Shown: positions 8,962 through 18,224 of the stretch, one piece after another
Position numbering within the stretch: position 1 is the first letter of the stretch
Layout of the letters: every line of letters begins with the position of its first letter
From: Aliikangiella maris
GTDB lineage: Bacteria; Pseudomonadota; Gammaproteobacteria; Enterobacterales; Kangiellaceae
Assembly: GCF_040719265.1 (NCBI RefSeq)
Contig: NZ_JBFDAH010000020.1
Coordinates: forward strand, 30,421 to 94,420
Length of the DNA: 64,000 nt
Direction of reading: 5' to 3'
Made by a program: the position numbers and the translations under genes
The notes under the pieces: model-generated
Seen by the model: only the letters and a program-made list of their open reading frames with translations
What the model was told of the DNA's origin: nothing
Databases searched by the model: none

Positions 8962-9492
8962 TTACAAGGTGCCTGGAGGCGCTTCACCCCAACCCCATTT
9001 GGGCATCGTTGTACGTTTTGAAGGCGGCGCATCGGGTTGAGAGTTTCTAAATGCGCGACGTGAGCCCCATTCCAGATATCCAACAAACGCTGAACGAAAC
9101 TCGGGGTCGCTGGGCATACCAATTTCATCTGCTGCATCGATCATTAACTTGACCCAACGCTCTCTTTGATCGGCTCGTATTCTACGACCTCTATGTCGAG
9201 CAATCATTGATTTGAAACCACCACGTACTTCTGTATAAATTTTGGCACCACCTAACACTTCTTCAAACCACATCGCTACGTGATCGGGGTGGTCATCTTT
9301 CATTTTGGTAAATAGTGGTTCTAACAAATCATCCACGACAACCTTGGCATAAAATGTTTTCATTAGATTTCTTAATACATCTCTTCCTCCTAACCATTCG
9401 AATAAGGTTGGAAATGATTTTTCATCAAATTCTTGTGCTAATATAGGTTCTGAATTTTCATTCTTTACATCAGTTTCTGTTGCTTGTTCCAC
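8962..9492 (-). CDS. Group II truncated hemoglobin-like protein
   Basis: GTG start at 9492 with GAGGA 8 nt upstream; 176 residues. The globin core spans ~25-150: FEWLGGRDVLRNLMKTFYAKV (helices A-B), HPDHVAMWFEEVLGG (C-E region), an IARHRG segment carrying the likely proximal histidine, then ERWVKLMIDAADEIG and FVGYLEWGSRRAF (G-H). The ~30-residue tail ending in PKWGWGEAPPGTL lies outside the usual fold. Group II globins bind O2, NO or peroxide. As a member of a biosynthetic operon it may supply oxygen chemistry or a protective function, and several natural-product clusters include such globins. It starts 49 bp after the GNAT gene on the same strand. Confidence 0.8.
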   Translation of the reverse strand: MEQATETDVKNENSEPILAQEFDEKSFPTLFEWLGGRDVLRNLMKTFYAKVVVDDLLEPLFTKMKDDHPDHVAMWFEEVLGGAKIYTEVRGGFKSMIARHRGRRIRADQRERWVKLMIDAADEIGMPSDPEFRSAFVGYLEWGSRRAFRNSQPDAPPSKRTTMPKWGWGEAPPGTL

Positions 9493-9541
9493 AGTTCAAT
9501 CCTCATTTATTTAATTAATGTCAAGTAAAGCTAGTTTCTGA

Positions 9542-10423
9542 TTAGCCTAACTCTAATGAAGCGATTGCTTTTATCTTTTCTGGCGTGCCTGTTGGGGGCG
9601 TGCCTCGATACATTCGATTAGTGTAAAATATTTCTGACATTCCGAGTTTAATTAACAGAGCGATTAATGAGTGACTACGCTCAGCAATATCAACGGTAAC
9701 TCGACTATTGTCTGGAAGTGATTTTAATGCGGTTATAACCAGACTGTTGGCGATTTCTTCGTTATCACTATAAATTGGTCCAAGGCGGTAGCCATCAGTC
9801 GATGGACGTATGCCTAATAATCCTTGAATGCCTGCTGGCGTCTGATAAACATATCCGGTGTTGTCTTCATAGGTAAACCAATGTTGCAGAAATTTTTCGC
9901 GTCTTAATCCCATGCATTGAAAATCGTATTCATAAATGCCGGGCAGCATGGTGGAGTTAATTGTTGAAATATGTTTATTATTAATCGGGTAGTCTTCTAA
10001 TAATTGCTGTCTAATTTGACCGCTAAACCTGAAGTTTTTGTAATAAGTGGTAAATCCCCACTTGGCATAGTTTTCAGTTTGCTCTGGCATACCGTCTAGT
10101 GCGAGTACAAAATCATCGAAAAACTTTAGAAAATACTCCCAGGTTTTAAGTCCATATCCTTTACCTCGCTGGTTGGGCTCAGCAAGATAATGTCCCATAT
10201 GGGCATAGTGATCACCGTATCGAACACAGGAAATTGATGCGACAGGTTGTCCATTGACAAAGCCAACAAAAAAGCCATCAGGGTCGGTATGATAAAAGCA
10301 ATAATGATCGTTATGACCCAGATCCCACTTTTCATAGGCTGCCCATTGTAAAGGAGCTTTCCATTGTTCAAAGGTACATCGTGCTACCTGACATTCTTCG
10401 TTTTGTAATACTGAGGTACTCAT
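9542..10423 (-). CDS. GNAT N-acetyltransferase with C-terminal Acetyltransf_18-like domain
   Basis: A 293-residue protein. The ATG at 10423 is preceded by GGGAG with 6-nt spacing. The N-terminal half is a GNAT domain: the acetyl-CoA loop is in AEPNQRGKGYGLKTWEYFLKF (Q/RxxGxG/A-type), with GFVNGQPVASISCV as the central strand. The C-terminal half (GYRLGPIYSDNEEIANSL to FYTNRMYRG) matches the second GNAT-like domain of YitH-type acetyltransferases. Known members acetylate small amines or antibiotics. In this operon it could acylate the starter amine or aminothiol of the product, or act as self-protection; neither is shown by the sequence. It lies 29 bp after the acyl-CoA dehydrogenase gene. Confidence 0.8.
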   Translation of the reverse strand: MSTSVLQNEECQVARCTFEQWKAPLQWAAYEKWDLGHNDHYCFYHTDPDGFFVGFVNGQPVASISCVRYGDHYAHMGHYLAEPNQRGKGYGLKTWEYFLKFFDDFVLALDGMPEQTENYAKWGFTTYYKNFRFSGQIRQQLLEDYPINNKHISTINSTMLPGIYEYDFQCMGLRREKFLQHWFTYEDNTGYVYQTPAGIQGLLGIRPSTDGYRLGPIYSDNEEIANSLVITALKSLPDNSRVTVDIAERSHSLIALLIKLGMSEIFYTNRMYRGTPPTGTPEKIKAIASLELG

Positions 10424-10452
10424 TTATTTCTCCCGTTCGATTAAATTGGTTG

Positions 10453-11589
10453 TTATAGCCCTAAAGATTTACTGATAATTTCTTTGAGAATTTCACTGGT
10501 GCCACCATATATTTTTTGTACTCGACTGGTTGACCAAGCTTTTCCTATAGGTGAGTCTTGAAGATAGCCCGATGCACCATGAAGTTGCAGGCAATGATCT
10601 GCGACTTTAAATTGTAATTCAGTGGTCCATAGTTTTACTTGCGCGGCTTCTACTACGCTGAGTTGGTTTTTATTAAATTTATCAATTGAGCTTTCTAAAT
10701 AAATACGGGCAATTTTTAATTCGGTATCTAATTGGGCCAGTAAAAAGCGATTGTGTTGAAAGTGGCCGATAGCTTGCCCAAAAGCTTGTCGGTGTTTAAC
10801 ATAGTTGAGTGTTTGTTGAAAAATTAATTCTGCAAAAACGACGGCAACACAGGCAATACTTAATCTTTCTCTTGGCATGGCCCCCATAAAGTAAGCGTTA
10901 CCCAGATTCTCTCTGCCAAGCAGATTTTCTTTAGGTACGCGGCAATCTTTAAAGTACAGCGCTGAATTATCACTGGCAGGCCAGCCGAGTTTTTTATAAT
11001 TTTCACCACGGGTAAATCCATCAAGTCCTCTTTCAATCACTAATAGACTGATTCCGCGACCTTGCTCTTGCTGAGAAGTTTTAACCGCCGTGACAACCAG
11101 GTCCGCGTTGATGCCATTGGTGATGTAGGACTTGCAACCATTAACCAGATAATGATCACCTTGTAAAACGGCTTGAGTTTTTATGTTCGTTGTATCAGAA
11201 CCACCATCGGGTTCTGTGACGGCAATTGCGGCAATGAGTTCGCCACTACATAATGCTGGTAACCAGCGCTGCTTTTGGCTATCGTTACCTAAAGTTGCAA
11301 TGTAGCTTGCAGTCACATCATTATGGGATACAAAACCTGGTACATCGACGCCCGACTTAAGCATTTCTTCGATTACAATTAATGGATAGTGATAATCTGA
11401 TTCACCTTGACCACCAAAATTTTCAGCAACACCTATGCCCAACATTTTTGCTTTACCGGCTTTTAACCAAAATGACTTATCAATAATTCCATTGCTTTCC
11501 CAATCATTGATTTGCGGAATGGCCTCTTTATGTAAAAAGTCACGGCAAGCATTACGAAATATTTGTTGTTTTTCAGTTTCTTTATTCAC
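10453..11589 (-). CDS. Acyl-CoA dehydrogenase family oxidase/dehydrogenase
   Basis: GTG start at 11589 with AAGGA 9 nt upstream; 378 residues, the full family length. Motifs present are AAIAVTEPDGGSDTTNIKT (FAD-binding signature 1), the Trp-bearing KLGWPASDNSALYF strand, RERLSIACVAVVFAE, and QKIYGGTSEILKEII, which holds the catalytic Glu. It uses FAD to introduce a double bond next to a thioester. In NRPS operons such enzymes commonly dehydrogenate a PCP-bound residue (for example prolyl-PCP to pyrrolyl-PCP). Here a thiazoline-to-thiazole oxidation or a starter desaturation is a plausible but unproved role. It starts 18 bp after the thioesterase gene. Confidence 0.88.
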   Translation of the reverse strand: MNKETEKQQIFRNACRDFLHKEAIPQINDWESNGIIDKSFWLKAGKAKMLGIGVAENFGGQGESDYHYPLIVIEEMLKSGVDVPGFVSHNDVTASYIATLGNDSQKQRWLPALCSGELIAAIAVTEPDGGSDTTNIKTQAVLQGDHYLVNGCKSYITNGINADLVVTAVKTSQQEQGRGISLLVIERGLDGFTRGENYKKLGWPASDNSALYFKDCRVPKENLLGRENLGNAYFMGAMPRERLSIACVAVVFAELIFQQTLNYVKHRQAFGQAIGHFQHNRFLLAQLDTELKIARIYLESSIDKFNKNQLSVVEAAQVKLWTTELQFKVADHCLQLHGASGYLQDSPIGKAWSTSRVQKIYGGTSEILKEIISKSLGL

Positions 11590-11607
11590 GAATGAGGTCC
11601 TTTGGTT

Positions 11608-12414
11608 TCATACTGTATGCGTTTTGAGTTGAGTTGCGGATTGAGCCGATAACGAATCAAACATTGATGACCTGACAGAAAGTGGGGGCTCGATTAGGTT
11701 TTTAAGGCAAGCTTGATAAACCAGATCCCATCGTTGGTAAATTGAAAAATGCCCACCTTCTATCTCAATGAGTCTTGTTTGACTAGTCGTATGATTTTGC
11801 CAGGCTTTAATCATATCCATACTGACATGCGGGTCTCGTGTACCATTAAATAGAACGAAAGGCTGGTTAACTTTGCATGATTTTAAATTTAAAAACTGCT
11901 CGCGAATGGTATAGTCTGCTCTAAGTTGATTAATGATGACTTTAGCAAAGCTGGGGTTTGCCAGTAATTTGTCTGGCGTTGCTGAATCGGCTTTGGCTCG
12001 CTCAAGAATTTTTTTATCACTCCAAAGATGCATATCATCTGGCTGTTGAATACTTGGCGCAAGCGACCCTGAAATAATACTGTAAGTGGGAGTCAGCTTA
12101 TAAAGTTTTTGGAGTATATTCGTGACCGCAAAGCTGAGTACGCCACCAAAGCTATGACCAAAAGTAATCCAGTCTTTTACTCCTTTGGGTTGCTGATGTT
12201 GAAAATCCTGATAGATATAATCTGCCAGTGACTTGCTGAGTTCAGATAATGACGCAAATGTCTTTTCACGAATGAGTTTTCCACGGCCCGCTCTTTCCAG
12301 CGGAATAAACCGAATGAGCGAATCACTTGCCAGTTGATTTATCCAAGGCTGATAACTTGAAGCACTTGCACCAGCATGTGAAAAAGCATAAATGATACGT
12401 CGCGGTTGATTCAT
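11608..12414 (-). CDS. Type II thioesterase (alpha/beta hydrolase)
   Basis: A 268-residue stand-alone thioesterase of the NRPS/PKS-associated type. Visible features are the opening IIYAFSHAGASASSYQPW, the RAGRGK segment, the nucleophile elbow GHSFGG (Ser88), Asp194 in FNGTRDPHVS, and His222 in GGHFSIYQ. These enzymes remove misprimed acyl groups from carrier proteins and sometimes release the product. The NRPS here has no thioesterase domain of its own, so this enzyme could carry out release. Its ATG at 12414 overlaps the stop of the GMC gene by 4 bp (ATGA), with GGAG 6 nt upstream, which indicates translational coupling. Confidence 0.9.
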   Translation of the reverse strand: MNQPRRIIYAFSHAGASASSYQPWINQLASDSLIRFIPLERAGRGKLIREKTFASLSELSKSLADYIYQDFQHQQPKGVKDWITFGHSFGGVLSFAVTNILQKLYKLTPTYSIISGSLAPSIQQPDDMHLWSDKKILERAKADSATPDKLLANPSFAKVIINQLRADYTIREQFLNLKSCKVNQPFVLFNGTRDPHVSMDMIKAWQNHTTSQTRLIEIEGGHFSIYQRWDLVYQACLKNLIEPPLSVRSSMFDSLSAQSATQLKTHTV

Positions 12415-14042
12415 GATTGACTCCTTTGAATTAGCTGATCTGATAATTTTTCAGCAACCATGATAGTGGTCAAATTTGTTGGCATCGAAGGAATAGCGGG
12501 AAATACTGAAGCATCGAGTACGGTTAACCCGTTTATTCCATGAACGCATCCATTTTCATCAGTAACAGCATCCGGATCTTCTTTGCGGCCCATCTTTAGC
12601 GTGCCACTGGCGTGCCAGCCGGGATTAATTAAATTACTGACAACAGTTTGCATTACCTTATCGTTGTTAATGATGGTTTCAGACCAAAATAAGGTTTCTT
12701 GTAAATATTGGCGAATAGTAGGTGCTTGTAGTGTCTGCCAAATATTTCTAACGCCTGCTACCATGCGCAAAATATCTTGCTGGTCTTGAGCTATGGGTAA
12801 ATAAATAAGCGGTCGCTGTTGGGGATTGGTGGATTGAATACTTATTTTGCCTCTTGCCTGAGGACGCATAAGCATGACCGAGATGCCGACTAAAGCGGGA
12901 TGGGCGATGTCCTGAAAACCGGGAACTGTCGTACTGTCAATACTGTTTAATAGACCAATTTGAATATCTGTTTGCTGATCTACACCACTTTGGCTACGTG
13001 TTGCAAATTGCCGCCACGGCATACCGCTTTGACATACGCCTGGCTTAGGTACTGACCATACTACCAGTGAGGAATGGTCTTGCAGATTTTTTCCAACTCC
13101 GGGCAGCGCTTGATTCAACGGAATATTTAACGCGCCAAGATGATCCGGATCGCCAATACCTGAACGTTGTAATACTGCGGCTGATCCAATTGCGCCAGCA
13201 CTTAATACCACTTCAGAACTTTGTAAGTAATATTCTTTGTCATCAACCTTAATGGTAATTCCAATGACTTGCTGATTTTCGAGTTTGACTTTATCGACAA
13301 GTGCATCGGTGATGACACTTAGGTTCTCGCGTGATTTGAGCGGCTCTAAATATGCCCGGTATACATCAATTCGTTCGGCATTAGGTGCAACATTTGAAGG
13401 AACCAGCCCAACACCTGGCGCTTCACCAATATTTAAATCGTCAACATAGTTTAAACCTTGTTTAACACTGATATCTGCGAAAGTGGCATCCAGAGGATGA
13501 ATTTCTTCAGGTTGTGGACGCCGTAAGCGCATTGGTCCCTGGCTGCCGTGCAGTTGATGTTCGGCAAAATCCAAATCATGTTCTAATTGTTTATACCAAG
13601 GGAGAACGGATTCCCAAGACCATTGTTTTCCTATTTGCTGTTCCCACAAAGCAAAGTCACTTGGAAAGGCTCGCAGCGCAACAGCACCATTAACTGCCGA
13701 TGAACCGCCCATCACTTTACCAAGTCGATAGTTAAATATTTTTTTGCTCGATGAGTTTTGGGTTAGTTGATTTTTAAATTCTGTAAAACTTTCGATATTT
13801 AAATGCTTGTCACGAATATTAGCGGTGTAGTCCCAGTTGTACCCCTCCAAAACCAAGCGTGAGGCATCTCTTAACGGACTGCTTTGATGATTCACATCAG
13901 ATGCACCTCCAGCCTCTATCAGAAGTACTTTTTTCGCTGGATTGGCCGACAAGCGAGCGGCAGCTACGCAGCCTGCCGAGCCGCCGCCAATAATTATATA
14001 GTCGTATTCGGTAACCGAGTTTTGATTCACTGAAATGTCCAT
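12411..14042 (-). CDS. GMC-family FAD-dependent oxidoreductase in the NRPS operon
   Basis: A 543-residue GMC enzyme. It shows IGGGSAGCVAAARL (FAD site), GKVMGGSSAVNGAVALRA (signature 1), LSAGAIGSAAVLQRSGIG (signature 2), the catalytic His in NPGWHASGTLKMG, and PTNLTTIMVAEKL at the C-terminus with Asn in the second active-site position. It is clearly diverged from the GMC enzyme at 3902-5512, so a recent local duplication is unlikely. The NRPS stop and this start overlap by one base (TAATG), which couples them. In a cysteine pathway it could oxidise an alcohol or thiol, or a heterocycle intermediate; the substrate is unknown. Confidence 0.9.
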   Translation of the reverse strand: MDISVNQNSVTEYDYIIIGGGSAGCVAAARLSANPAKKVLLIEAGGASDVNHQSSPLRDASRLVLEGYNWDYTANIRDKHLNIESFTEFKNQLTQNSSSKKIFNYRLGKVMGGSSAVNGAVALRAFPSDFALWEQQIGKQWSWESVLPWYKQLEHDLDFAEHQLHGSQGPMRLRRPQPEEIHPLDATFADISVKQGLNYVDDLNIGEAPGVGLVPSNVAPNAERIDVYRAYLEPLKSRENLSVITDALVDKVKLENQQVIGITIKVDDKEYYLQSSEVVLSAGAIGSAAVLQRSGIGDPDHLGALNIPLNQALPGVGKNLQDHSSLVVWSVPKPGVCQSGMPWRQFATRSQSGVDQQTDIQIGLLNSIDSTTVPGFQDIAHPALVGISVMLMRPQARGKISIQSTNPQQRPLIYLPIAQDQQDILRMVAGVRNIWQTLQAPTIRQYLQETLFWSETIINNDKVMQTVVSNLINPGWHASGTLKMGRKEDPDAVTDENGCVHGINGLTVLDASVFPAIPSMPTNLTTIMVAEKLSDQLIQRSQS

Positions 14043-17000
14043 TAGGCAAACTCTGTGTCAGGCGTTTGCTCAAGTTGTGACGCTTGAGTTGTTAAGTCTG
14101 CATAATCGGGCTTTAAGCGCATAATTATTTGTGCAAACTCGCGAATGTTGGCATTAATAAATAATCCCTCAATAATTTCCTGTTCGGCAGAAGAGGGAAT
14201 ATCGAACTCGGTGCGAATGCTGCCTAAAATACTAACCGCATGCAGTGAGTCTCCACCAACATCAAAAAATCCCTGGTGAATGTTAATGTCGGTATGTTTA
14301 AGTTGCGCTTGCCACAAGGCAAGTAGTTTTTCTTCAACAGGATTACCTGGTTGCTGACCGCCTGAATTGTCTTGATTAAGTGTCCACGGTGAAGGGAATG
14401 ACTTATGATCAATTTTGCCGTTATTGGTTAATGGGATAGTTGGCATAGCGACAAAATAAGTGGGTACCATATAGGAAGGTAAAAATTCTGTTGAAAACTG
14501 TTTTAAACGCTCGGCAATAGCCTCTTCAGATGCATTGCTGTCTTTAGCAACATAATAGGCAACTATATGGCGTTGTTTGGTATGGGGATGAATAGGGGCA
14601 TGAATGACAACATGATTCACACTATCTGTTTTTAAGAGTGTTGACTCTATTTCACCCAGCTCGACGCGATAGCCATTAATTTTTACCTGACCATCTTCAC
14701 GTCCTAATATTTCAATATAACCGTCTTCAATGTAGCGTCCTAAGTCGCCGGTTCGATATAGATATTCGTTGGTTACCGGATGATAAATAAAACGTTCAGC
14801 CGTTTTGGCCGGATCATTGATATAACCCTTGGCAACACCATCTCCGCCAATATAAAGCTCACCAATCACCCATTTAGGACAGTTGGATAACCATTCATTT
14901 AACACATAAAACCGTTGATTGGCGAGTGGCTTGCCGTAAGGTATGCTTTTCCATTCTGTGCTTACTGATTCGATTGGATAATAGATTGACCAGATAGAAC
15001 CTTCGGTTGCCCCGCCAAGGCTAATGACCTGAGTTTGTGGTAAGTAGCTTTTAATTCGTTCGGGTAAATCAACTGGGATCCAGTCACCACTTAATAACAC
15101 TAGACGAAGTTGGCTTTCGGCAATAGCCTGCTCACAAGTATCAACCATTGCTTTTATTGGTGCAGGAACCGTATTCCAAATCGTGATTTTGTGTCGTACC
15201 AGTTCAGACAACCAGCCGTAAGGTTCATTTTTTGTTGCGGGATCAGGAAAAACCAGTTTTCCACCGACACTGAGCAACCCAAAGTAATCATAAACACATA
15301 AATCAAAGCCTGATGGTACCAATGAAAGAACGGCATCATTAGCGTTGACCGAAAACTTTTGATTAATATCCAATATCGTATTGGCGGCATTCTGATGGGA
15401 AACCATTACGCCTTTGGGCTTTCCGGTTGAGCCGGATGTAAAAATTACATAGGCCAAATCATCCTGATGTTGAATAGGCAAAATGACTTCGTCAACTCGA
15501 TCAAGTGTGACAGGGTGTTGAATATTAATGATAGGAAATTGGTTATTGTATAGGGCGTTATCTTGAGGCTGATTAACGAGTAAGGCTTTCGCTTCACATT
15601 GTTGTAAAATGGTATCTTTGCGTTCTAATGGGTGTGACGGATCAATTGAAACATAAGCTGCACCTGCACTAAGTACGCCTAATATTGATACAATTAAATC
15701 AATGCCGGGGGTAAAAGAAACGGCGATAATATCTCCGGGTATTATTGAGACTTCAGTCAATATACGTTTAGCTAATTGATTGGCTCGGTCAACGAGCGCG
15801 TTATAAGTAATTGACTCATTACCTTGAACTATCGCGGTGGCGTTTGGATATTTAATTGATGCAGATTTTATCAGGTTTTGCAATAGTTGCGGTTTAATGT
15901 ATTGGCTTGTTGCATTAGCGTATTGTTGCTCAATTTGATCACTTAATGGTAAATTTATAAATTGGTTGTGTTGCTCAAAAATATTATCATTTAAACCACA
16001 TTGATGAATGAGTTGAATATAGCTATCAAACATTTGCTCAATCATTTCATCAGGAAATAAACCGTTAATAAAATTCCAATGAATACAGGTTTGATTGTTA
16101 ATTGATAATAACTGATTTTCTATCCAGACTTGGGGGGTTTTATGGCTGACGGTACTGGCAAATTCTTCTGGCCACTCATAATCATCGATAATTTTTTTCA
16201 AATTGGCATCCAGCGTATTGCTAAAAACAATTGGAAATGCAATGGTGCGATTGCTGTCACTGTTTTTATTAAGCTCTCGAATAACTTCAATACCATTGAA
16301 GCTGGAGTGCCAGCGATTTAATAATAATTCACTCTGTAATTGAATTAATCGATCAATTAACAAAGTTTCTGCTTGAGCATTGGTAGTGATTAATAAAGGT
16401 GATAAAAAATTACCTACGGTATTTTCAATTCCATCAATGGCATTTCGTCGATTGAACTGTGAACAGGTTATGGTAAAGTTTTGGTTTTTTGACCATTGGC
16501 GAATGACTTCAATATATAAACCTAAAAATAAAACTTCGAGGGTGATGCCTTTTTTAGCACATACTTTTGAAAGTCTTTCAATAAGCTGGTTGGATAAATT
16601 TTTTGTTTTTCGATAAAAAGCAGGCTGGCGAATTTGTTCAGCGGCCTGACTGATTGGCAGCTCAGGTGATTGGCCAATTTGACTTAGCTTCTCCAACCAA
16701 AATATTTTATCTTGGTGATATTTCACAGAGTTTTTAATAGTGTTTTCTTCTTCAATATAATGTGAGAAGTTAGCTCGATTAATAGGCACCAAGCGAGAGT
16801 GTTGATAAAGTTGATGCCAATCTCTTAACAGTATTTGAATACTCCTAAAGTCAATCATGGTTAAGTCAAAATATAAATGCAAACAAACCTTTTGTGCTGT
16901 TAATTTGGATACTTTAGCTTGAATTAATGGCGGATGCTCAAGCGATAGCACTTGATTTTCCATTTCATAACGAGTTTTTTGTAGGCTTAATGATTGTTCG

Positions 17001-17464
17001 ATTTCAGTTAAGTCTTCGATAGGAATAAGCTCGACGGATATGTCAGGTAAGTTATTGTGTATGCGTTGTGACTGATTGTTATGTACTGCAGCTCTAAGCA
17101 TTGGATGCAATTGAATAAGTTGTCTTAAGCTTGACTCAAGTTTTGCAATATCAATATTGTTTAAGTATTTTTCTTGGTACATGCAGCTAGGTATACCGCC
17201 TAACTCGATGCTGCTTGTCCTGCCAATAATAAATGCATATTGAATATCACTAAGCGGAAATTCATCGATAGCTCGGTTTTGTAAACTCAAATTTTGTTCC
17301 GCATGATTATAAACTGGCGTAAATCCATTATTAAATGTAATGATTATGCTCTCTAAATCCTGAGAAATTAAATTTTCACTTAGTTTAACCAGCTTGTTTC
17401 TTTCTGTTTTTTGATTGGTAATACGTAAGCCCAGTTTTTCTGCGGCTTCAGCTAAATTGTCCAT
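14042..17464 (-). CDS. Single-module NRPS, Cy-A-PCP, predicted to activate cysteine
   Basis: I place the start at the ATG at 17464 (1140 residues): AAAGAGG stands 6 nt before it, while the in-frame ATG at 17506 has no such site. Residues ~1-60 are a short helical extension. The heterocyclization domain (~65-490) opens with FPLSDIQYAFIIGR and has DLTMIDFRS at ~203, the DxxxxDxxS signature replacing HHxxxDG. The adenylation domain (~540-1030) has YVIFTSGSTGKPKG. Its specificity positions, read from FDLCVYDYFG, TIWNTVP, LVLLSGDW and SLGGATEGSIWS, give DLYNLSLIW plus Lys, the cysteine code. The PCP serine is in DVGGDSL (~1071). There is no thioesterase, epimerase or oxidase domain. The module would join an acyl donor to Cys and close a thiazoline. 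No donor module or phosphopantetheinyl transferase is in the window. Confidence 0.92.
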   Translation of the reverse strand: MDNLAEAAEKLGLRITNQKTERNKLVKLSENLISQDLESIIITFNNGFTPVYNHAEQNLSLQNRAIDEFPLSDIQYAFIIGRTSSIELGGIPSCMYQEKYLNNIDIAKLESSLRQLIQLHPMLRAAVHNNQSQRIHNNLPDISVELIPIEDLTEIEQSLSLQKTRYEMENQVLSLEHPPLIQAKVSKLTAQKVCLHLYFDLTMIDFRSIQILLRDWHQLYQHSRLVPINRANFSHYIEEENTIKNSVKYHQDKIFWLEKLSQIGQSPELPISQAAEQIRQPAFYRKTKNLSNQLIERLSKVCAKKGITLEVLFLGLYIEVIRQWSKNQNFTITCSQFNRRNAIDGIENTVGNFLSPLLITTNAQAETLLIDRLIQLQSELLLNRWHSSFNGIEVIRELNKNSDSNRTIAFPIVFSNTLDANLKKIIDDYEWPEEFASTVSHKTPQVWIENQLLSINNQTCIHWNFINGLFPDEMIEQMFDSYIQLIHQCGLNDNIFEQHNQFINLPLSDQIEQQYANATSQYIKPQLLQNLIKSASIKYPNATAIVQGNESITYNALVDRANQLAKRILTEVSIIPGDIIAVSFTPGIDLIVSILGVLSAGAAYVSIDPSHPLERKDTILQQCEAKALLVNQPQDNALYNNQFPIINIQHPVTLDRVDEVILPIQHQDDLAYVIFTSGSTGKPKGVMVSHQNAANTILDINQKFSVNANDAVLSLVPSGFDLCVYDYFGLLSVGGKLVFPDPATKNEPYGWLSELVRHKITIWNTVPAPIKAMVDTCEQAIAESQLRLVLLSGDWIPVDLPERIKSYLPQTQVISLGGATEGSIWSIYYPIESVSTEWKSIPYGKPLANQRFYVLNEWLSNCPKWVIGELYIGGDGVAKGYINDPAKTAERFIYHPVTNEYLYRTGDLGRYIEDGYIEILGREDGQVKINGYRVELGEIESTLLKTDSVNHVVIHAPIHPHTKQRHIVAYYVAKDSNASEEAIAERLKQFSTEFLPSYMVPTYFVAMPTIPLTNNGKIDHKSFPSPWTLNQDNSGGQQPGNPVEEKLLALWQAQLKHTDINIHQGFFDVGGDSLHAVSILGSIRTEFDIPSSAEQEIIEGLFINANIREFAQIIMRLKPDYADLTTQASQLEQTPDTEFA

Positions 17465-18224
17465 TGATAACCTCTTTAATAATGTCATATATGAATTAGT
17501 CCGCAAGTGTTAGCTATGTTTAGCTAAATAATATTAAATGTTGGATTGTAAATTTTTGATTTTAAGTTGCTCGTCGATTGTTAACCTTTTAAAATTTGTG
17601 ATTACTAAATTTTTTAATTGAAATGTTTTATTTCAAAAAGTTTGATTTTTAAATCCAAAAAAATAAGGCGTTGCTGTTTCGTGTTCTTGACGACTTGCAT
17701 GACAGGTTGGTCGTGTAAATGTTTTTAACTTTTATTTTTAATCTAAATATGTTTGATTTTTGATAGAGCGAAATGGTTCACAAAAGGTTTCGATTGCTTA
17801 TTTGTCTAAGAGTTTTTGTTTTTGTTTTAATCGCTATTGGAGTTTGCTGAGAATTGGCGTTTTTATTGTTGGCGTTTTTTATGTTTAAAAATAGAAAAAA
17901 ATATTTTTTGAAAAAAATAAAAATGACGATTGTGTTGTTATTGTTTTTATGTTGTTTGCTGGAATTTTTATATATTGATTCTTTATTTAAAAATAAAGTG
18001 AAAAAAATTGAATTTTTTATTTTTGGCTGGCAGTCGATATTTTTGTTACACGGAGGTTGTGTAGGTCAATGAAGGAGGCGGATTTATTAATTGGGTATGC
18101 CCAAGTAATTAATGAATAAAAATGAGTGATTTAAAGAAGAATATTTAATTTGGCTTTGAGTCGTTTTTCTTAAAGTGAATGAACATAACTTATCTTGTGG
18201 TAAAACAAAATTAACACTCTCATA
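17465..18224. other. Long AT-rich intergenic region upstream of the NRPS operon
   Basis: About 760 bp between the NRPS start and the end of the serine hydrolase gene, so it should carry the NRPS operon promoter. Much of it is markedly T-rich on the plus strand. Around 18086-18113 a dyad (ATTAATT..GGG / CCC..AATTAAT) could be a terminator for the serine hydrolase. I see no credible gene; the small plus-strand frame at 17854-18072 reflects the composition. Confidence 0.5.

Noticed and set aside
3902..14042. The two GMC enzymes as a recent duplication
   Set aside because: Their signatures and active-site motifs differ (FHPVGTAKMG versus GWHASGTLKMG; NTHAPT versus PTNLTT), so they are distant paralogues.
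17854..18072. 72-residue plus-strand frame, Lys/Phe/Leu-rich
   Set aside because: TTG start, no ribosome site, content explained by AT- and T-rich DNA.
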